DNA of 64,000 nucleotides from Lumbricus terrestris. Taxonomy: Eukaryota > Annelida > Clitellata > Crassiclitellata > Lumbricidae. Made by a program: the position numbers and the translations under genes. Shown here one piece after another: positions 48,801-57,171 of the stretch. The notes under the pieces were generated by a model that saw only the letters and a program-made list of their open reading frames with translations, did no database searches and had not been told where the DNA came from. Where the stretch lies: contig OX457038.1 in the NCBI GenBank assembly GCA_949752735.1, positions 24,640,456 through 24,704,455 of the forward strand. The letters run 5' to 3'. How positions within the stretch are numbered: position 1 is the stretch's first letter; the number at the start of each line of letters is the position of its first letter.

Positions 48801-51800
48801 GCATCAGACACTTATGGCGTTGAACCCATGGTTGCTGATGATCTCAAATGTAAACATCAATTCCAATTCAGGAAAATCTTACATCAAATTTATTATGATA
48901 TGGCAATTTATTTAGAGCCATCCACATGGTCATAGGCAAAGCTAATAAGGGCTTAAATTAGTAAAATATGCAGATTTAGCAGAAGGAATAAAAATTTTTA
49001 AACACTTTTGTACCCAGTTCTTTAGCTCTCCTATGGTTGGCTAGAAAATGACAGTAGCACCACCAGTGTAACAATCTATGTCTGCAGTGTGTAACTGTGT
49101 ATCCTCTATTTTTTTCATACACTGTAAATGCAATGCTGAATTAAGGCACTGGTAAGCAAATTACTGTTCACTTAGTTTCAAAAGGACTGGAACTGCAACT
49201 TATAAACTGAATGTGGAGAAGATAACCATTTCATATTTACTTATTTTTATTTATTTCTCCATTTCTATAGAGCCCCTTCAAGCATAGATGTCAAGATATT
49301 GCTCTTAAGTTTATTCAAATCAATTTTATGCAAAGAATGAAATCCAACAGTTGTGTATTTTGGAGGCACTTAAAATAGGAAAACAATTCTTAAAATATTG
49401 CAATATGTTCCAACTGTAACCAAATGTAGTGATTGCAAATCATATTGAGTTATCCAAGGTGTGGATTTTTTTCTGTGTAGGAAAAGTAATGAGCAGATGC
49501 TGGTCAAAATGTTCCAACATATCAAGATAACCTGCAGGGTAATTGCTAGCTACATCAATATGAATGTTAAAGTCAGACATATTAACTATTTCAGAAGTAA
49601 AAAATTAAAAAGAAGAATGATGACCAGTAAATGTTCATTAGCAACATTTCTGGTTGGTTCCAGAAATGAGATTGGCAGCCAGGACCTAAAATGACTTGGG
49701 TGCTGGAAAATGTAACATGAACCTACACACTAATACACGGTGGAAGAAATGGCATGAAAAGGAAAGCAAGTGCCCCATTATAATCACTATCAGAAATGAC
49801 TGCCAATTGACAAGTCTTGTTTTTATTTCCAAACTGTTTCTTAATGTAAAAAACACTGACTGCTTTTTACATTGAAGGTCTTTTTTGCAACTGGATTGCC
49901 TATCCCTGCTTCATTCTCACACTATCTCCTTCAATATCTCCTCTCTTCTCAACCTCTCTCTTTATTTTTCCTCTCCCTACTTGTGTCTCTACCGCCTTGA
50001 TTCTATCCTGTCACCTTTTATTTAACTCAATCTCTCTCACAGATTCTCTCTTGCTTTCACAGTTTCTCTCTTTAACAATGTCCTTCCATCCTTGATTTGC
50101 TCCAACCGTAATTACTGAACTCTGCAAACGATGTTACCTGGTGAATCTGGAGGTTCCAGTGCTGATGAAAGATTCCTGTCTAAGCGTCTCTGCTTTTCAT
50201 CATCCCACAGTGCAACCAAACCAGGATTTGCACCAAGTCTATCTGAACAGTAAAACACAAACCAACTGACAACACTGCCAAATGCAATCAGCATCACAGT
50301 CTTACCATAAAGATCCACTTCTTAAACTAATGCTCAATTTTGGATACTAGAGCAAGCTGTGGAAATAACCATGTAAGTTAATAAAAATGAGGGCAATAAC
50401 TAACATTATGTGTGTAATTGAAACTGGTTTTGTGTCTCTGTCAGTAAAGCAGTACTTAAAACTTGGCCAAGTCTGACTCCAGTCTGTCATGTTGTGCACT
50501 CTAACTTGGTAGATATCATTACGACTTCAGACTATGTTCATGTTACGTGCAGCAACCTAATCAATACTCATATAGACACTTACTATATCATTATTAAGTA
50601 GGTAAACTTGAAATTATAACTGAAACTGTAGACAAATCAGAATATATACTTAATACGCCCTATTATTAAGACATCAGATTTTCATAGATCTACTACTTCA
50701 GCAGTACTCTACAATAGGCATGGTTGGTCATTTGGTCATACCTTCAGTAACATCTAAACGATTGAATATGTCAGCAGCCACTACGTCCGCTTCCAGTTCA
50801 CATGTGCTCATCTTCTTAATGTCTGGAGTCAAAAGAAATTCCCTGTTCACAACGAAGCACAGCTCTTCTTTCACAGAACAACTGATTTTCATTTCAAACA
50901 TTTAAATTCACAAAACATATTAAATCTGAAATAAATCCTGAAAATGAATGCTGAATAAGACAGTGATCAACTATACACCATACATGCAGGACTGCTCAAA
51001 TGCTCAATAACACCTTAGACGGCTGACCAAAGGAACTTAGCCATGCATCTATAAAAAATAGAAGTACACAACTACTATTACATAACTGTCATAATTTACA
51101 TGCCACAGCACAACTAACCAGGTAAGTTAGCACAACTAAAGAAAGAAAATAGCAGACATACTGAGGAATGGTGGATGAGGTCCAAACATCAGGACGCTCT
51201 TTGCCGGATATCTTCAGTGAAACTGACTTTTCCAAAGCAACAGATGAACTTTCACTGATTTCTGCTTGGTCAACTTCTGACAATTTTAACGTAGCTGAAA
51301 GAATTATTTAACTTTAACCAGATAATAAACTATGCATAGTAAAACCCTGTTTCAATTAAGTAAGTCCTTTTTTATCCTGGCTTGGGACAGGCTCAGACAT
51401 CCTGAGATAATCTGAGGCGGAATTTGAGCAACGAAGAGAGAGTGGAAGTAGATTCCATTCTTTGGGAGCAGAGGCATGGAATGCACGTGAGCCCATAACA
51501 GTTCTGCATCGAGGCTCAGCTAAAAGACCCATGCTTGATGATCGCAGGCAATGAGAAGGAATGCAAGGTGTAAACGAAACTGTTACCGTGAATAAGTTGT
51601 GTTATGGTATTCTTATAATTAAGTTTTGCAGGTCAGGTTATCCATACATCAGACAAAATAAAACTCAAGGCAAGCAGAGCTCCGTGTATTTTGGCTAATC
51701 ATTTTAAACTAATCTTAAAACACTAATTTCAGATCTGTCAGATGGTCATGCTTGGTATATCTGAGATATAAGAAAAAGAGCAATGTCTAAATAAATATTT

Positions 51801-54800
51801 CATCATAGATGAACTCAATAATTAGGACAAATTCTTGGACATAAAATACTTAGAATTTCACATATGCAAAAAGGCACTTTCTAGATAACGTTTTGATTAT
51901 AATAATGTAGGAATACATTATTAGATCAGACTATAAAAAGATGCTTTTGACGAACTCATAAGCTATATGAGCTACAAAGTATGATAAGATTCTTACACAT
52001 ATCTGGAGGCACAGGCTGGCGAAACTTTACAGCACTTGCATTTATGAGGTTCATACCAAACAGATTATAATCCATAAACATCTGAAATTTAACCATAACC
52101 AACAAGATAATGACAGACTACTTAAGTCAAAAGCTCATATGCTGAATATAGCAGAGGCAACTATCTTAATAAGTCATCTGCAAAAAGATTACGCTCAAGT
52201 TTAGAGCTCAAGTTTAGAGTTCTAGTCTGTAGTTGTAACTGAATAGGGTTGATAAAGATTAAAGAACTATGTATGTTGTACGTGAAAAGCAATTGTAAGT
52301 TCTCATTTACATAATAACACTTCATCACTTACTTACAATCAGGGTGCTGATAAACTGACTAAACAAGACCATGTGCAATCAAATAGAATAGTCTTCAATC
52401 ACTTTTAAAATAGAGGCCTAGAAAGAAGAAGAGTGTACAGAATATATATGTTATATATGGTGACAGGACAATTACCCCCTGGACAATTACCCCCCGGACA
52501 ATTACCCCCCGGACAATTACCCCCCGGACAATTACCCCCCAGACAATTACCCCCCCGTACCAATTACCCCCCGGACAATTACCCCCCGTACCAATTACCC
52601 CCCGGACAACTACCCCCCCCCCGTGGCACAGTGTGATCTTGTTCACTCACGCGCATACGAAGATATGCATGAGGGAACGAACATTCTCATGGTCATGGTG
52701 TTCGTCATTGTGAGACCTTCAGCGCTGCCTAAGCCTATCACCCGCCACAACCTACAAGGAAGAAATGTGCGGATACAAACGCAAGGATTTTGGCAATCGT
52801 TCGCAAATACGAATATCAAATATTTTACTAGGCACCCGTTGCATCTAACTTAGAACCGTGTTTCGATTGGATTTTATTTAATATTTTTGCAAACTGAATC
52901 CAGACCTCTATCGATATCATTTAAATATTTCATTAGGCAGGTGTTAGGACTACAACTAGCTTAGAACCGTTGTTAGATTAAATTTTATTTAGTATTTTTC
53001 TTGAACGTTAACACTAACTTGCGTTCAACACAACATAGACTTCTTTATTTTCACGGGGGGTAATTGTCCGGGGGGTAATTGGTACAGGGGGTAATTGTCC
53101 GGGGGGTAATTGGCACGGGGGTAGTTGTCCGGGGGGTAATTGTCCTGGGGGGTAATTGTCCAGGGGTAATTGTCGGGGGGTAATTGTCCGGGGGGTAATT
53201 GTCCAGAAGGTAATTGCCCTAGAACCGTTATATATATAATATATATGTATATATATGTAAAGTAAAACAAATGAGTACAGACAAAAATGAATGCAGAATA
53301 TTGTGTCAATATCTTTCTTTCAAATAGTTGTCCGGAGTAATCAGTGAATTTTTCTGCAGCAGTTTATTACTTTCACTAGATTCACTGAATTCCAAAAAAT
53401 ATATGCATGTGATAACAATACACATTTCGGTGACTTAATGTCTTTTTTTAATTATATTGCAATGTCAGTCTTCAGGGATGGCTGATTAAAAAATTAGGTG
53501 AAAGATGAGTGGGGGAATGAACGAAGATTAAAGCGGATGGAGTTGGAAAAAGGAATTCTATAAAGTGGCAGTCAACATCTGGAGACCTGAGGAAAAATCC
53601 CTAACTGCATCTCATAAGCAGGTTATGCAAAAACATTGTTGTACATTATTTATCAATACTCAAACCAGGAGAAGTATATCTCAATATATCCAGAAAATTA
53701 TGAAACATTTGAATCTCTGATAATAGGTCTAGTAGCCTACCATAGTAGGCCTAAGTCCCTAAAGATTAAGTCACTGCTCGCGATAAGACAATGCACCAAG
53801 ATTCCCGCTGTGGATGACAAGTGAGCATAGACCAACACCATTTTCTTTAATACCATAGAATACAGTCCTTAAGATATTGACTGGGGTAGAATAGTTAGGG
53901 AGCAAGAAACAGCCATACCTGTAACATATATGGTATGTGTGACTCATACGGCTGAATGACACGATTCATAACAGCACCAGCAAGCAACAGATCAGCAACT
54001 CTGCAAGTTACAAATTGTACAGCCTTCTCATCGTGCTAACACTGAACTAAACAACGATAATTTTCAAGAAATAATCAATATCTAACTTCTAAAGACCTCC
54101 AATTCTCAATGTTAAGGTTTCAATGGTGAGGAAAGCTCTCTAGATACTTGCATGAACTACACCAGCTAGCCAGTAAATTCAAATAGCTCTGCATATTTTC
54201 AGTAAAGTAATTAGCACAGAAACAACAGTCAACTGGAGGCAAGAGGTCTAAACCAATAAAGCCTACATAGTTGGCAATGCAATCTTTTAAAACAAATCTT
54301 TCAAAATCAGATTAAAGGCACATAACTCACTTCTTAATCATGAATGGATTGTAAAGGTAGATCTTGAGAAATGGCTGCTCCTCTGCGTGATAGCCATAGA
54401 AAGGACTGGAAAAATCAAGAACAAAAGAATATATCAGAGATCTTCTTTCAAAAAAGGAAGATTGTTATGGGAAAGCATATTACAGGAACCTGGACAACAG
54501 TCAACAGTCATGTGCATACAAATTGACATCAGAAGCCTGAACAAATTGATCAGACTTAATTTCTGCAATAGGATGAACTGCAATAAATGCACAGTTGTCG
54601 CCTAACCATGTTTGAAAACCTGATCTCCAAAGAAAACCATGTTAAAATAATCTTCTCATTTTGCGTGGCTTGTCCTAGAATAAGGAAATGAATAACCTGG
54701 ACCTGATCTAGTTGATGCGCCTGCATCTTGCTTTTCCTTCATAACAAAGTCATAAGTCATAACCAATACCATACTTCACATTACAAGTCTGCCTTCATAT

Positions 54801-57091
54801 TCTTGCATTTTTCTTCTTATTCTGTAGCTGTCAACTTATTTTCATCAAGAAGAAAGAAACCAAATAGACCCATTTTTACAAGATAGCACAATGCATTTGA
54901 CTTAGAATCTAACGTATAATAATAATCTATGGTGAAAAAGAAGACACTTGCATGCCAGACACCAGCGACACTTTATAGACATGTTGTATAGTAGACGAAG
55001 CTTTTCCCTGAGAAATATTGATGGCTTTGTCAAGATTGACTGCAAATTCCTGAAGGTATGGACCAGCAGGCAGACTGCCATCGTACAAAGCATACAGATA
55101 TGGAAAGACACCGTGAACATGCAAGCAAGTCTTTTGACCTAAGAATCACACACAAAATAAGAAACAGTTACAAAATAGTATCGTTGCACAGTGACATAGT
55201 AGCTTTCAAGTCTGCCTCCAATCTATCTTCATGTACTTGAACTAGAACTATAACGACTAAAGCTTTAAGACCATCTACTCTAACATGAAAACTTGGATTT
55301 CTGAGTCAATATTATACAAAAGACTACTGGTAAATGAATTAATAATGCAATAGAACCCAAATCACAGACTCACTTACTTACATACCTAATGCTAAAGACT
55401 CTTATATGAACTAAAACATTGAACAGGGTAATTATTGTCTATGTTTGATTAATTAATTAGTTAATTATTTACTTTTCATTGAACCCATATGCAATTGAAC
55501 AACACCAGCTGTTGTATATCACTCTAAGTAAATGGTGACCCAATTAAAGGGTTTTTCTTCCCTATTAATCTTACATTCTTTGCTGTATTCATTGTTTGTA
55601 TTTCGTGCTGTTTGTTTGATGATATCAATAAAATTTATGCTTATGGAGCATCCAAAAAGGATGTCTACAATGAGAAACAGAGTGCAGGGAAGGGGTCATC
55701 GAAATGAAGACAAATGTGAACCAGGGGAGGGTGGTTGGGGGTCATGACCAGTGCAGATGTCCACACCCACTATTTGGTCATGTATCAAAACAGCCTGTTA
55801 ACTGTATTAAAACCTGTGTCATATACATTATACAGCAATGGAGAGCTTCAGTCAGATGGTTAAATCATTCATTTCGAAGATTTACATAGCACCACTTATT
55901 CACTGACGAGTAATGAAAGGGGTAAAACAGTTGCTATCTAACAGTGGATATGACATTTCAAATAACATGCCTTTAAATAAGATAGAACCAGTGGATTAAT
56001 TATTAATGGCCTTATTTTCGGAATCAATTTCACGATGTTTCATTTTGGGCATTGGTTTTGGTGTGCAGACATCTGCAAAGAGGTATGGGGTAAGGTTAAA
56101 TGCTGACAAATGCAAAGAGGTATGGGGTAAGGTTAAATGCTGACAAATGCAGACAAAGAGGGGTCCAAAGTAGGTAATTTTTCTGTGGACGTCCTTTATG
56201 GACGATCCTTATGGTCAAGTTTCTTTTGCAATGCAATGTTTTTTAAATTCAATTACTCAATTGCTCACTTTGTAATTCTCTTATAATCAGTATTATGTAT
56301 GAGACATCAAAGACAAAAGTTTGTCATACACATATAAAAAGACAAAATTACACTAAGTCTTGAAGACGCAAAAAACTGGTGCTGTGCAACACAGGGCTAG
56401 CTGCATATGAGGTTAGATTTACAGCATCATGAATTCAATGATCATTGAAAAATATGCAAAAAACTAAAACTTTATAAAGCATTTAATGATATTGCACAAC
56501 AAAGTGAATAGAAAACGTAATCTAAAGCGTTACTTGAAAGTTAGGCACAGGGCACATGCTTATTCCCAAGCAGAGCATCAGATCAAAGGTCCAAAGGCAT
56601 CAAGTGAACAATGGACATCCAAGTCCAGGTGATGCTTCTTCCATTCTTCTACTATTAAATAAACTGTTTCAAGAAGTGGAGGGCAGAACGTTTGTGAAGA
56701 GTTCAATCTTACGTAAACCATTCAGCAATGCAGAAACCTCTTTCACCTGATCTGAATTTAACTAGACTCATAATATTATTCAACTGACAATGAACATAAC
56801 AACAAAACTGAGACAATAAAAAACCAAATTTTTTTAAACCTTAACATTTCTAGCATGGCCGACCAATGATCAACTTTAAAAAAATAACATCTGATCAAGT
56901 TGTAAAAAAAGTAATTTCACAAATATAATTATTAGAAATTTTCAAAAAATACCGGATGTATTTGGACCAAAAATCCGTATCACAGGGACTCGATATATAT
57001 TGCTTCGTCGAAACTCTGAGTAGACCATATCGAGGCCAGGAACCGGTTCAGCCATGAGATGGTCAGTAGTAGCGATACACATTGAAAACAT
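18656..57091 (-). CDS. REV3L: DNA polymerase zeta catalytic subunit REV3L, 34 coding exons
   Basis: B-family polymerase that extends from DNA lesions in translesion synthesis. Coding exons in transcript order: 57091-56953, 55138-54952, 54405-54331, 54000-53919, 52081-51997, 51294-51162, 50881-50742, 50242-50138, 48684-48600, 47126-47053, 46504-46328, 45551-45388, 44962-44832, 44290-44100, 43506-41625, 40756-40714, 40403-39297, 38617-38504, 37934-37633, 37193-37078, 36564-36446, 35310-35192, 34514-34373, 33649-33399, 32773-32716, 31968-31889, 30431-30362, 29501-29394, 29012-28903, 28015-27901, 25573-25436, 21182-20992, 19879-19423, 18805-18656. All phases agree and the sum is 7440 nt (2479 residues plus stop). 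The human protein is about 3130 residues; the difference lies in the unstructured middle. N-terminal domain, both REV7-binding motifs, polymerase motifs A-C and both C-terminal Cys motifs are present, so the gene looks functional. Confidence 0.95.
18857..18931. mobile_element. Small TTAA-flanked MITE (piggyBac-like, second family)
   Basis: TTAA at 18853-18856 and 18932-18935 flanks inverted ends CCCTTTCCTGCCGG and CTCTTTCCCGCCGG. An inner palindrome, GGGGTCACGGGTGACCCC, forms a strong hairpin. It lies in the last REV3L intron. Confidence 0.75.
19021..19102 (-). pseudogene. Ghost copy of part of REV3L exon 33
   Basis: Positions 19051-19102 match 19559-19610 inside exon 33 with a single difference over 52 bp (coding for ENAQDAKKGTISQYFT). 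Weaker similarity extends toward 19021, over the sequence that encodes the first CysA cysteines. The copy lies in the final intron, lacks the rest of the exon and runs into a stop, so it is a non-functional partial duplication. Confidence 0.8.
19423..19879 (-). CDS. REV3L: REV3L exon 33: thumb end and CysA zinc motif
   Basis: Contains the highly conserved VGERVPYVII block, the LNTVYYITKQIVPPL segment and GTISQYFTSLNCPIC...CGICTAC, the CysA zinc-binding motif (C-x2-C...C-x2-C), at about residues 2388-2403. It begins in phase 2 after the AG|GTGAGA donor of exon 32 and ends in phase 0. Confidence 0.95.
20325..20533 (-). repeat. tRNA-derived SINE
   Basis: On the minus strand: head near 20533 with B box GGTTCGAATCC, body with AAGGACCTTGAGCAAGTTC, 3' part GAGAGCGCCTCTGAATAGAA. 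Same family as 3523-3730 and 5221-5427. It is in a REV3L intron. Confidence 0.75.
20992..25573 (-). CDS. REV3L: REV3L exons 31-32 (25573-25436, 21182-20992): palm end and thumb
   Basis: Exon 31 carries VYLPCVLQTKKRYVGFMYE and DAKGIETVRRDSC, the KKRY and DxKGxExxRRD motifs near the active site of B-family polymerases. Exon 32 carries LVKQYVQRQFVKIMEG and QDFIFAKEFRG. The 4.2-kb intron between them is the second largest clean target for transposons here: a CR1/L2-like LINE (21945-23079) and a hAT-type element (23355-25151). Confidence 0.95.
21282..21345 (-). mobile_element. Very short LINE 3' end
   Basis: (ATTC)n followed by TATAGCGCCCCTCCAAGAAG and TCTCCTCAG: the terminal 60 bp of the same LINE family as 21945-23079, severely 5' truncated. 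Confidence 0.65.
21945..23079 (-). mobile_element. 5'-truncated CR1/L2-like LINE with open reverse transcriptase fragment
   Basis: A 360-codon open frame (23074-21992) holds reverse transcriptase motifs LPQGSVLGPILY and QQYADDVQAY, then the usual post-RT region (SRIDYCSSLYIGLP, AARLIGKIPKYDHV, HWLPIRQRIEFRVA) and the VGPVVWNGLPFELR end. The 3' UTR ends in an (ATTC)n/(GAAT)n tail at 21945-21962. The amino-terminal RT and endonuclease are missing. The intact frame suggests a fairly recent insertion into a REV3L intron. Confidence 0.85.
23355..25151. mobile_element. hAT-type element (1.8 kb) with AAAACTAAAA arrays and 8-bp target duplication
   Basis: Perfect duplication GCTATCAC at 23347-23354 and 25152-25159 flanks inverted ends TAGTGTTGTTTT and AAAACAACACTA. 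Both subterminal regions are simple arrays of TTTTAG and TTTTCG units (23370-23575 and 24940-25150), including CGTTAACGAAAAC palindromes. The 1.3-kb middle has no recognisable transposase, so this is a non-autonomous element. Confidence 0.8.
25630..27300 (-). mobile_element. 5'-truncated, frameshifted LINE (second family)
   Basis: Read leftwards, the RT region has FRPISNLNNISKILE, SAYREGYSTETAL, LDLSAAFDTVDHQLL, GVPQGSVLGPLLF and LQQYADDTQLY, with the usual C-terminal part (SSRLDYANAIFVG, QNSLARVVLRVP, LHWLPVEFKIKFK). A one-base deletion in an A run near 27112 breaks the frame. The 3' end is a (TAA)n tail at 25640-25665. Related 3' pieces lie at 43524-43760 and 51415-51572. Confidence 0.85.
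27901..29501 (-). CDS. REV3L: REV3L exons 28-30 (29501-29394, 29012-28903, 28015-27901): palm motifs B and C
   Basis: Exon 28 carries motif B (ARQLGLKLIANVTFGYSAAN; the Lys near residue 2071 contacts incoming dNTP in the family). Exon 29 ends in motif C, VIYGDTDS, supplying the metal-binding Asp residues near 2126-2128; the Ser codon is split by the intron. Exon 30 continues MFILLHGRSKDEAF and NPKPVKLRFEK. All catalytic residues are intact. Confidence 0.95.
28478..28640 (+). repeat. tRNA-derived SINE
   Basis: A box GTAGGTTAGAGTGCTCTGCC and degenerate B box GGGTCTAAGTCCC, then TGTGTAAGGATCTTGAACAA, which matches the body segment of the other SINEs. Intronic. Confidence 0.65.
29006..29113. repeat. 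Dispersed repeat copy abutting the REV3L exon 29 acceptor
   Basis: Second copy of the 15752-15858 repeat. Its edge lies at the exon 29 boundary (29012), so on the minus strand it ends in the intron's acceptor TGTTAG|GTT. Confidence 0.7.
29650..29950 (-). mobile_element. LINE 3' fragment
   Basis: Minus-strand frame with DLLVPRTRTALAQHRTLAVV GPSIWNGLPPALW, then FLKTF, the conserved end of CR1/L2-like LINEs. The plus strand opens with TATAGCACCTCTCACGGAA. Confidence 0.7.
30362..32773 (-). CDS. REV3L: REV3L exons 25-27 (32773-32716, 31968-31889, 30431-30362): fingers
   Basis: Exon 25: DGPIEFGCTSLTISP. Exon 26: NVTICPNGVVFVKQHVRKGVMS. Exon 27: MVEDILNTRLMVKRSMKNYK. Together they reproduce the family's PNGVxFVKxxVRKGVLPxxLEEILxTR block. 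The exon 26 donor reads AAG|GCAAGT and so is best read as a GC-AG intron: joined there, the sequence GVMSRMVEDIL aligns without gaps to the family. Confidence 0.9.
30758..31120. mobile_element. hAT (Charlie-like) MITE, 363 bp, with 8-bp target duplication
   Basis: Inverted ends CAGCGGTTCCCAACC and CAGTGGTTCCCAACC, the typical ends of Charlie-type hAT elements. Perfect flanking duplication CTATAAAG at 30750-30757 and 31121-31128. Interior repeats GGCCC...CTCA motifs; no transposase. Confidence 0.9.
31329..31605 (+). repeat. SINE with B box and (ATC)n tail
   Basis: Contains GCGGTTCAAGCCCCGGGC (B box) and, further on, GGAAGGCAACGGGAAACCAC, a block seen in several animal SINE bodies. It ends at a (CGT)n/(CAT)n simple tail near 31576-31605. 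A different family from the other SINEs here. Confidence 0.65.
33399..33649 (-). CDS. REV3L: REV3L exon 24: polymerase motif A
   Basis: Starts FRVESMMLRMAKPLNF and contains SVQQRARMRAPECIPL and the diagnostic VLDFQSLYPSVMIAYNYC. The motif A Asp (about residue 1958) is a catalytic metal ligand. It begins in phase 0 after RGSQ of exon 23 and ends in phase 2 at ATA CG|GTAGGT. Its first 30 bp are also the first part of a 44-bp tandem array. Confidence 0.97.
33620..33927. repeat. Seven 44-bp repeats containing a splice acceptor and exon start
   Basis: Unit starts at 33620, 33664, 33708, 33752, 33796, 33840 and 33884. On the minus strand each unit has a GTTTGTAG acceptor followed by the first 30 bases of REV3L exon 24. 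Units are almost identical; the most distal has one change beside the acceptor (A to C on the plus strand). A partial unit follows 33927. Confidence 0.95.
34373..38617 (-). CDS. REV3L: REV3L exons 18-23: N-terminal polymerase and exonuclease-like domain
   Basis: Exons 38617-38504, 37934-37633, 37193-37078, 36564-36446, 35310-35192, 34514-34373. Exon 19 has LSVELHIATRSDLRPDPEFDEI, exon 20 GADILVGYEIQKSSWGYLL, exon 21 DKDEYGANHMSEIHIAGR, exon 22 ENAAYHVLHQRVPKYS, and exon 23 RARGNLQLIEKLDIIGQTSE. This is the 3'-5' exonuclease fold; as in other REV3 proteins the catalytic acidic set is not seen, which fits lack of proofreading. Confidence 0.95.
34735..34950 (+). mobile_element. LINE C-terminal fragment
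   Basis: Frame with ADQVSISLRELCVSVLFIPG RRFLQSATQGDLSCP, matching the LREL...GRR.LRSA..G.LLVP block of the LINEs at 21945-23079 and 61990-63045. Intronic, opposite to REV3L. Confidence 0.65.
35515..35685. repeat. 18-bp minisatellite, about nine copies
   Basis: Unit TTTC(C/T)ATCATCCATAGTG. As 18 is a multiple of three and the unit has no stop in several frames, long repetitive open frames appear on both strands; these are not genes. In the intron between REV3L exons 21 and 22. Confidence 0.95.
39297..40403 (-). CDS. REV3L: REV3L exon 17: second REV7-binding motif
   Basis: A 369-codon exon in the disordered linker. Near residues 1293-1302 it has ITITPCRPPPSRSVVQEWL, matching the second REV7 (MAD2L2)-binding motif of vertebrate REV3L (a Pro-x3-Pro-Pro type signature held by the REV7 HORMA seat-belt). 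The rest is low-complexity and acidic, with little conservation expected. It starts and ends in phase 0. Confidence 0.9.
40714..43506 (-). CDS. REV3L: REV3L exons 15-16 (43506-41625, 40756-40714): disordered linker with first REV7-binding motif
   Basis: Exon 15 (1882 bp, residues about 590-1217) is Ser/Asp/Glu-rich and has a likely nuclear localisation signal (RKRKRDE). At residues about 1172-1185 it has VVIRPMVDPPSRSQ, followed by MLLDSF and FYSNPKDLPP, which mirrors the first REV7-binding motif and flank in vertebrate REV3L. Exon 16 is only 43 bp, with phases 2 and 0. In vertebrates the equivalent giant exon is far longer. Confidence 0.9.
43524..43760 (-). mobile_element. LINE 3' fragment with (TTA)n tail beside REV3L exon 15
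   Basis: (TTA)n at 43524-43542 followed by GCAAGGTCACACCAAAATGT GAATCTGAGGC, strongly similar to 25678-25840, the 3' end of the LINE at 25630-27300. On the minus strand the tail ends 18 bases upstream of the exon 15 acceptor region. Confidence 0.8.
44100..48684 (-). CDS. REV3L: REV3L exons 9-14: acidic region
   Basis: Exons 48684-48600, 47126-47053, 46504-46328, 45551-45388, 44962-44832, 44290-44100. They encode an unstructured acidic stretch. Exon 11 ends in a (CAG)n-encoded run of six Gln. Exon 14 has NWEEYCPL and a long Asp/Glu run (DEVDEEDDGDDEDADE) then TQLDG, in the order seen in vertebrate REV3L (W-x-E-x-C, acidic run, PQLDG). Phases agree throughout. Short exons 9 and 10 are the least certain. 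Confidence 0.8.
48265..48345 (+). mobile_element. Remnant of a non-LTR reverse transcriptase
   Basis: Plus-strand frame MEEIRQAVTNLASRKAPGPD is the typical start of an RT domain (EI..AI..L..GKAPGPDG). The sequence degenerates on both sides, so the limits of the element (perhaps 47880-48560) are not known. In the intron between REV3L exons 9 and 10. Confidence 0.6.
50138..57091 (-). CDS. REV3L: REV3L exons 1-8: N-terminal domain and start codon
   Basis: Exon 1 (57091-56953) begins MFSMCIATTDHLMAEP, close to the conserved REV3L start, and ends VIRIFGPNTSG. Exon 2 has HVHGVFPYLYALYDG and IQHVYKVSLVSG; exon 3 PFYGYHAEEQPFLKIYLYNP; exon 4 AGAVMNRVIQPYESHIPYML; exon 5 DYNLFGMNLINASAVKF; exon 7 STCELEADVVAADIFNRL; exon 8 GANPGLVALWDDEKQRR. 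Exon 2 most likely ends at a GC donor (GGCAT|GCAAGT at 54952), which gives a gap-free match VSGIPFYGYH; a GT two codons on would insert two residues. Confidence 0.93.
51415..51572 (-). mobile_element. Internal LINE fragment
   Basis: Nearly identical to 25810-25970 of the LINE at 25630-27300 (shared AATTTGAGCAACGAAGAGAG and GATTCCATTCTTTGGGAGCA). Both ends are truncated; intronic in REV3L. Confidence 0.8.
52466..53220. mobile_element. Putative foldback element with inverted minisatellite ends
   Basis: The left arm (52466-52620) is a tandem array of GGACAATTACCCCCC. The right arm (53053-53220) is the same array in inverted orientation. The 430-bp core carries two diverged copies of a segment of about 105 bp (with TTAGAACCGT and TTTTATTTA(A/G)TATTTTT). 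TA-rich simple sequence flanks both sides, so a target duplication cannot be read. In the intron between REV3L exons 4 and 5. Confidence 0.7.
56074..56147. repeat. 37-bp tandem duplication
   Basis: Two perfect copies of a 37-bp unit beginning TGCAAAGAGGTATGGGGTAA, in the intron between REV3L exons 1 and 2. Confidence 0.9.
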
Positions 57092-57171
57092 CTTGTAGCT
57101 ATACAACACAAACATAACCAAACGAAATCTTTTAAAAATATAAAATCAACAACAACTGTTCAAACATCTTA

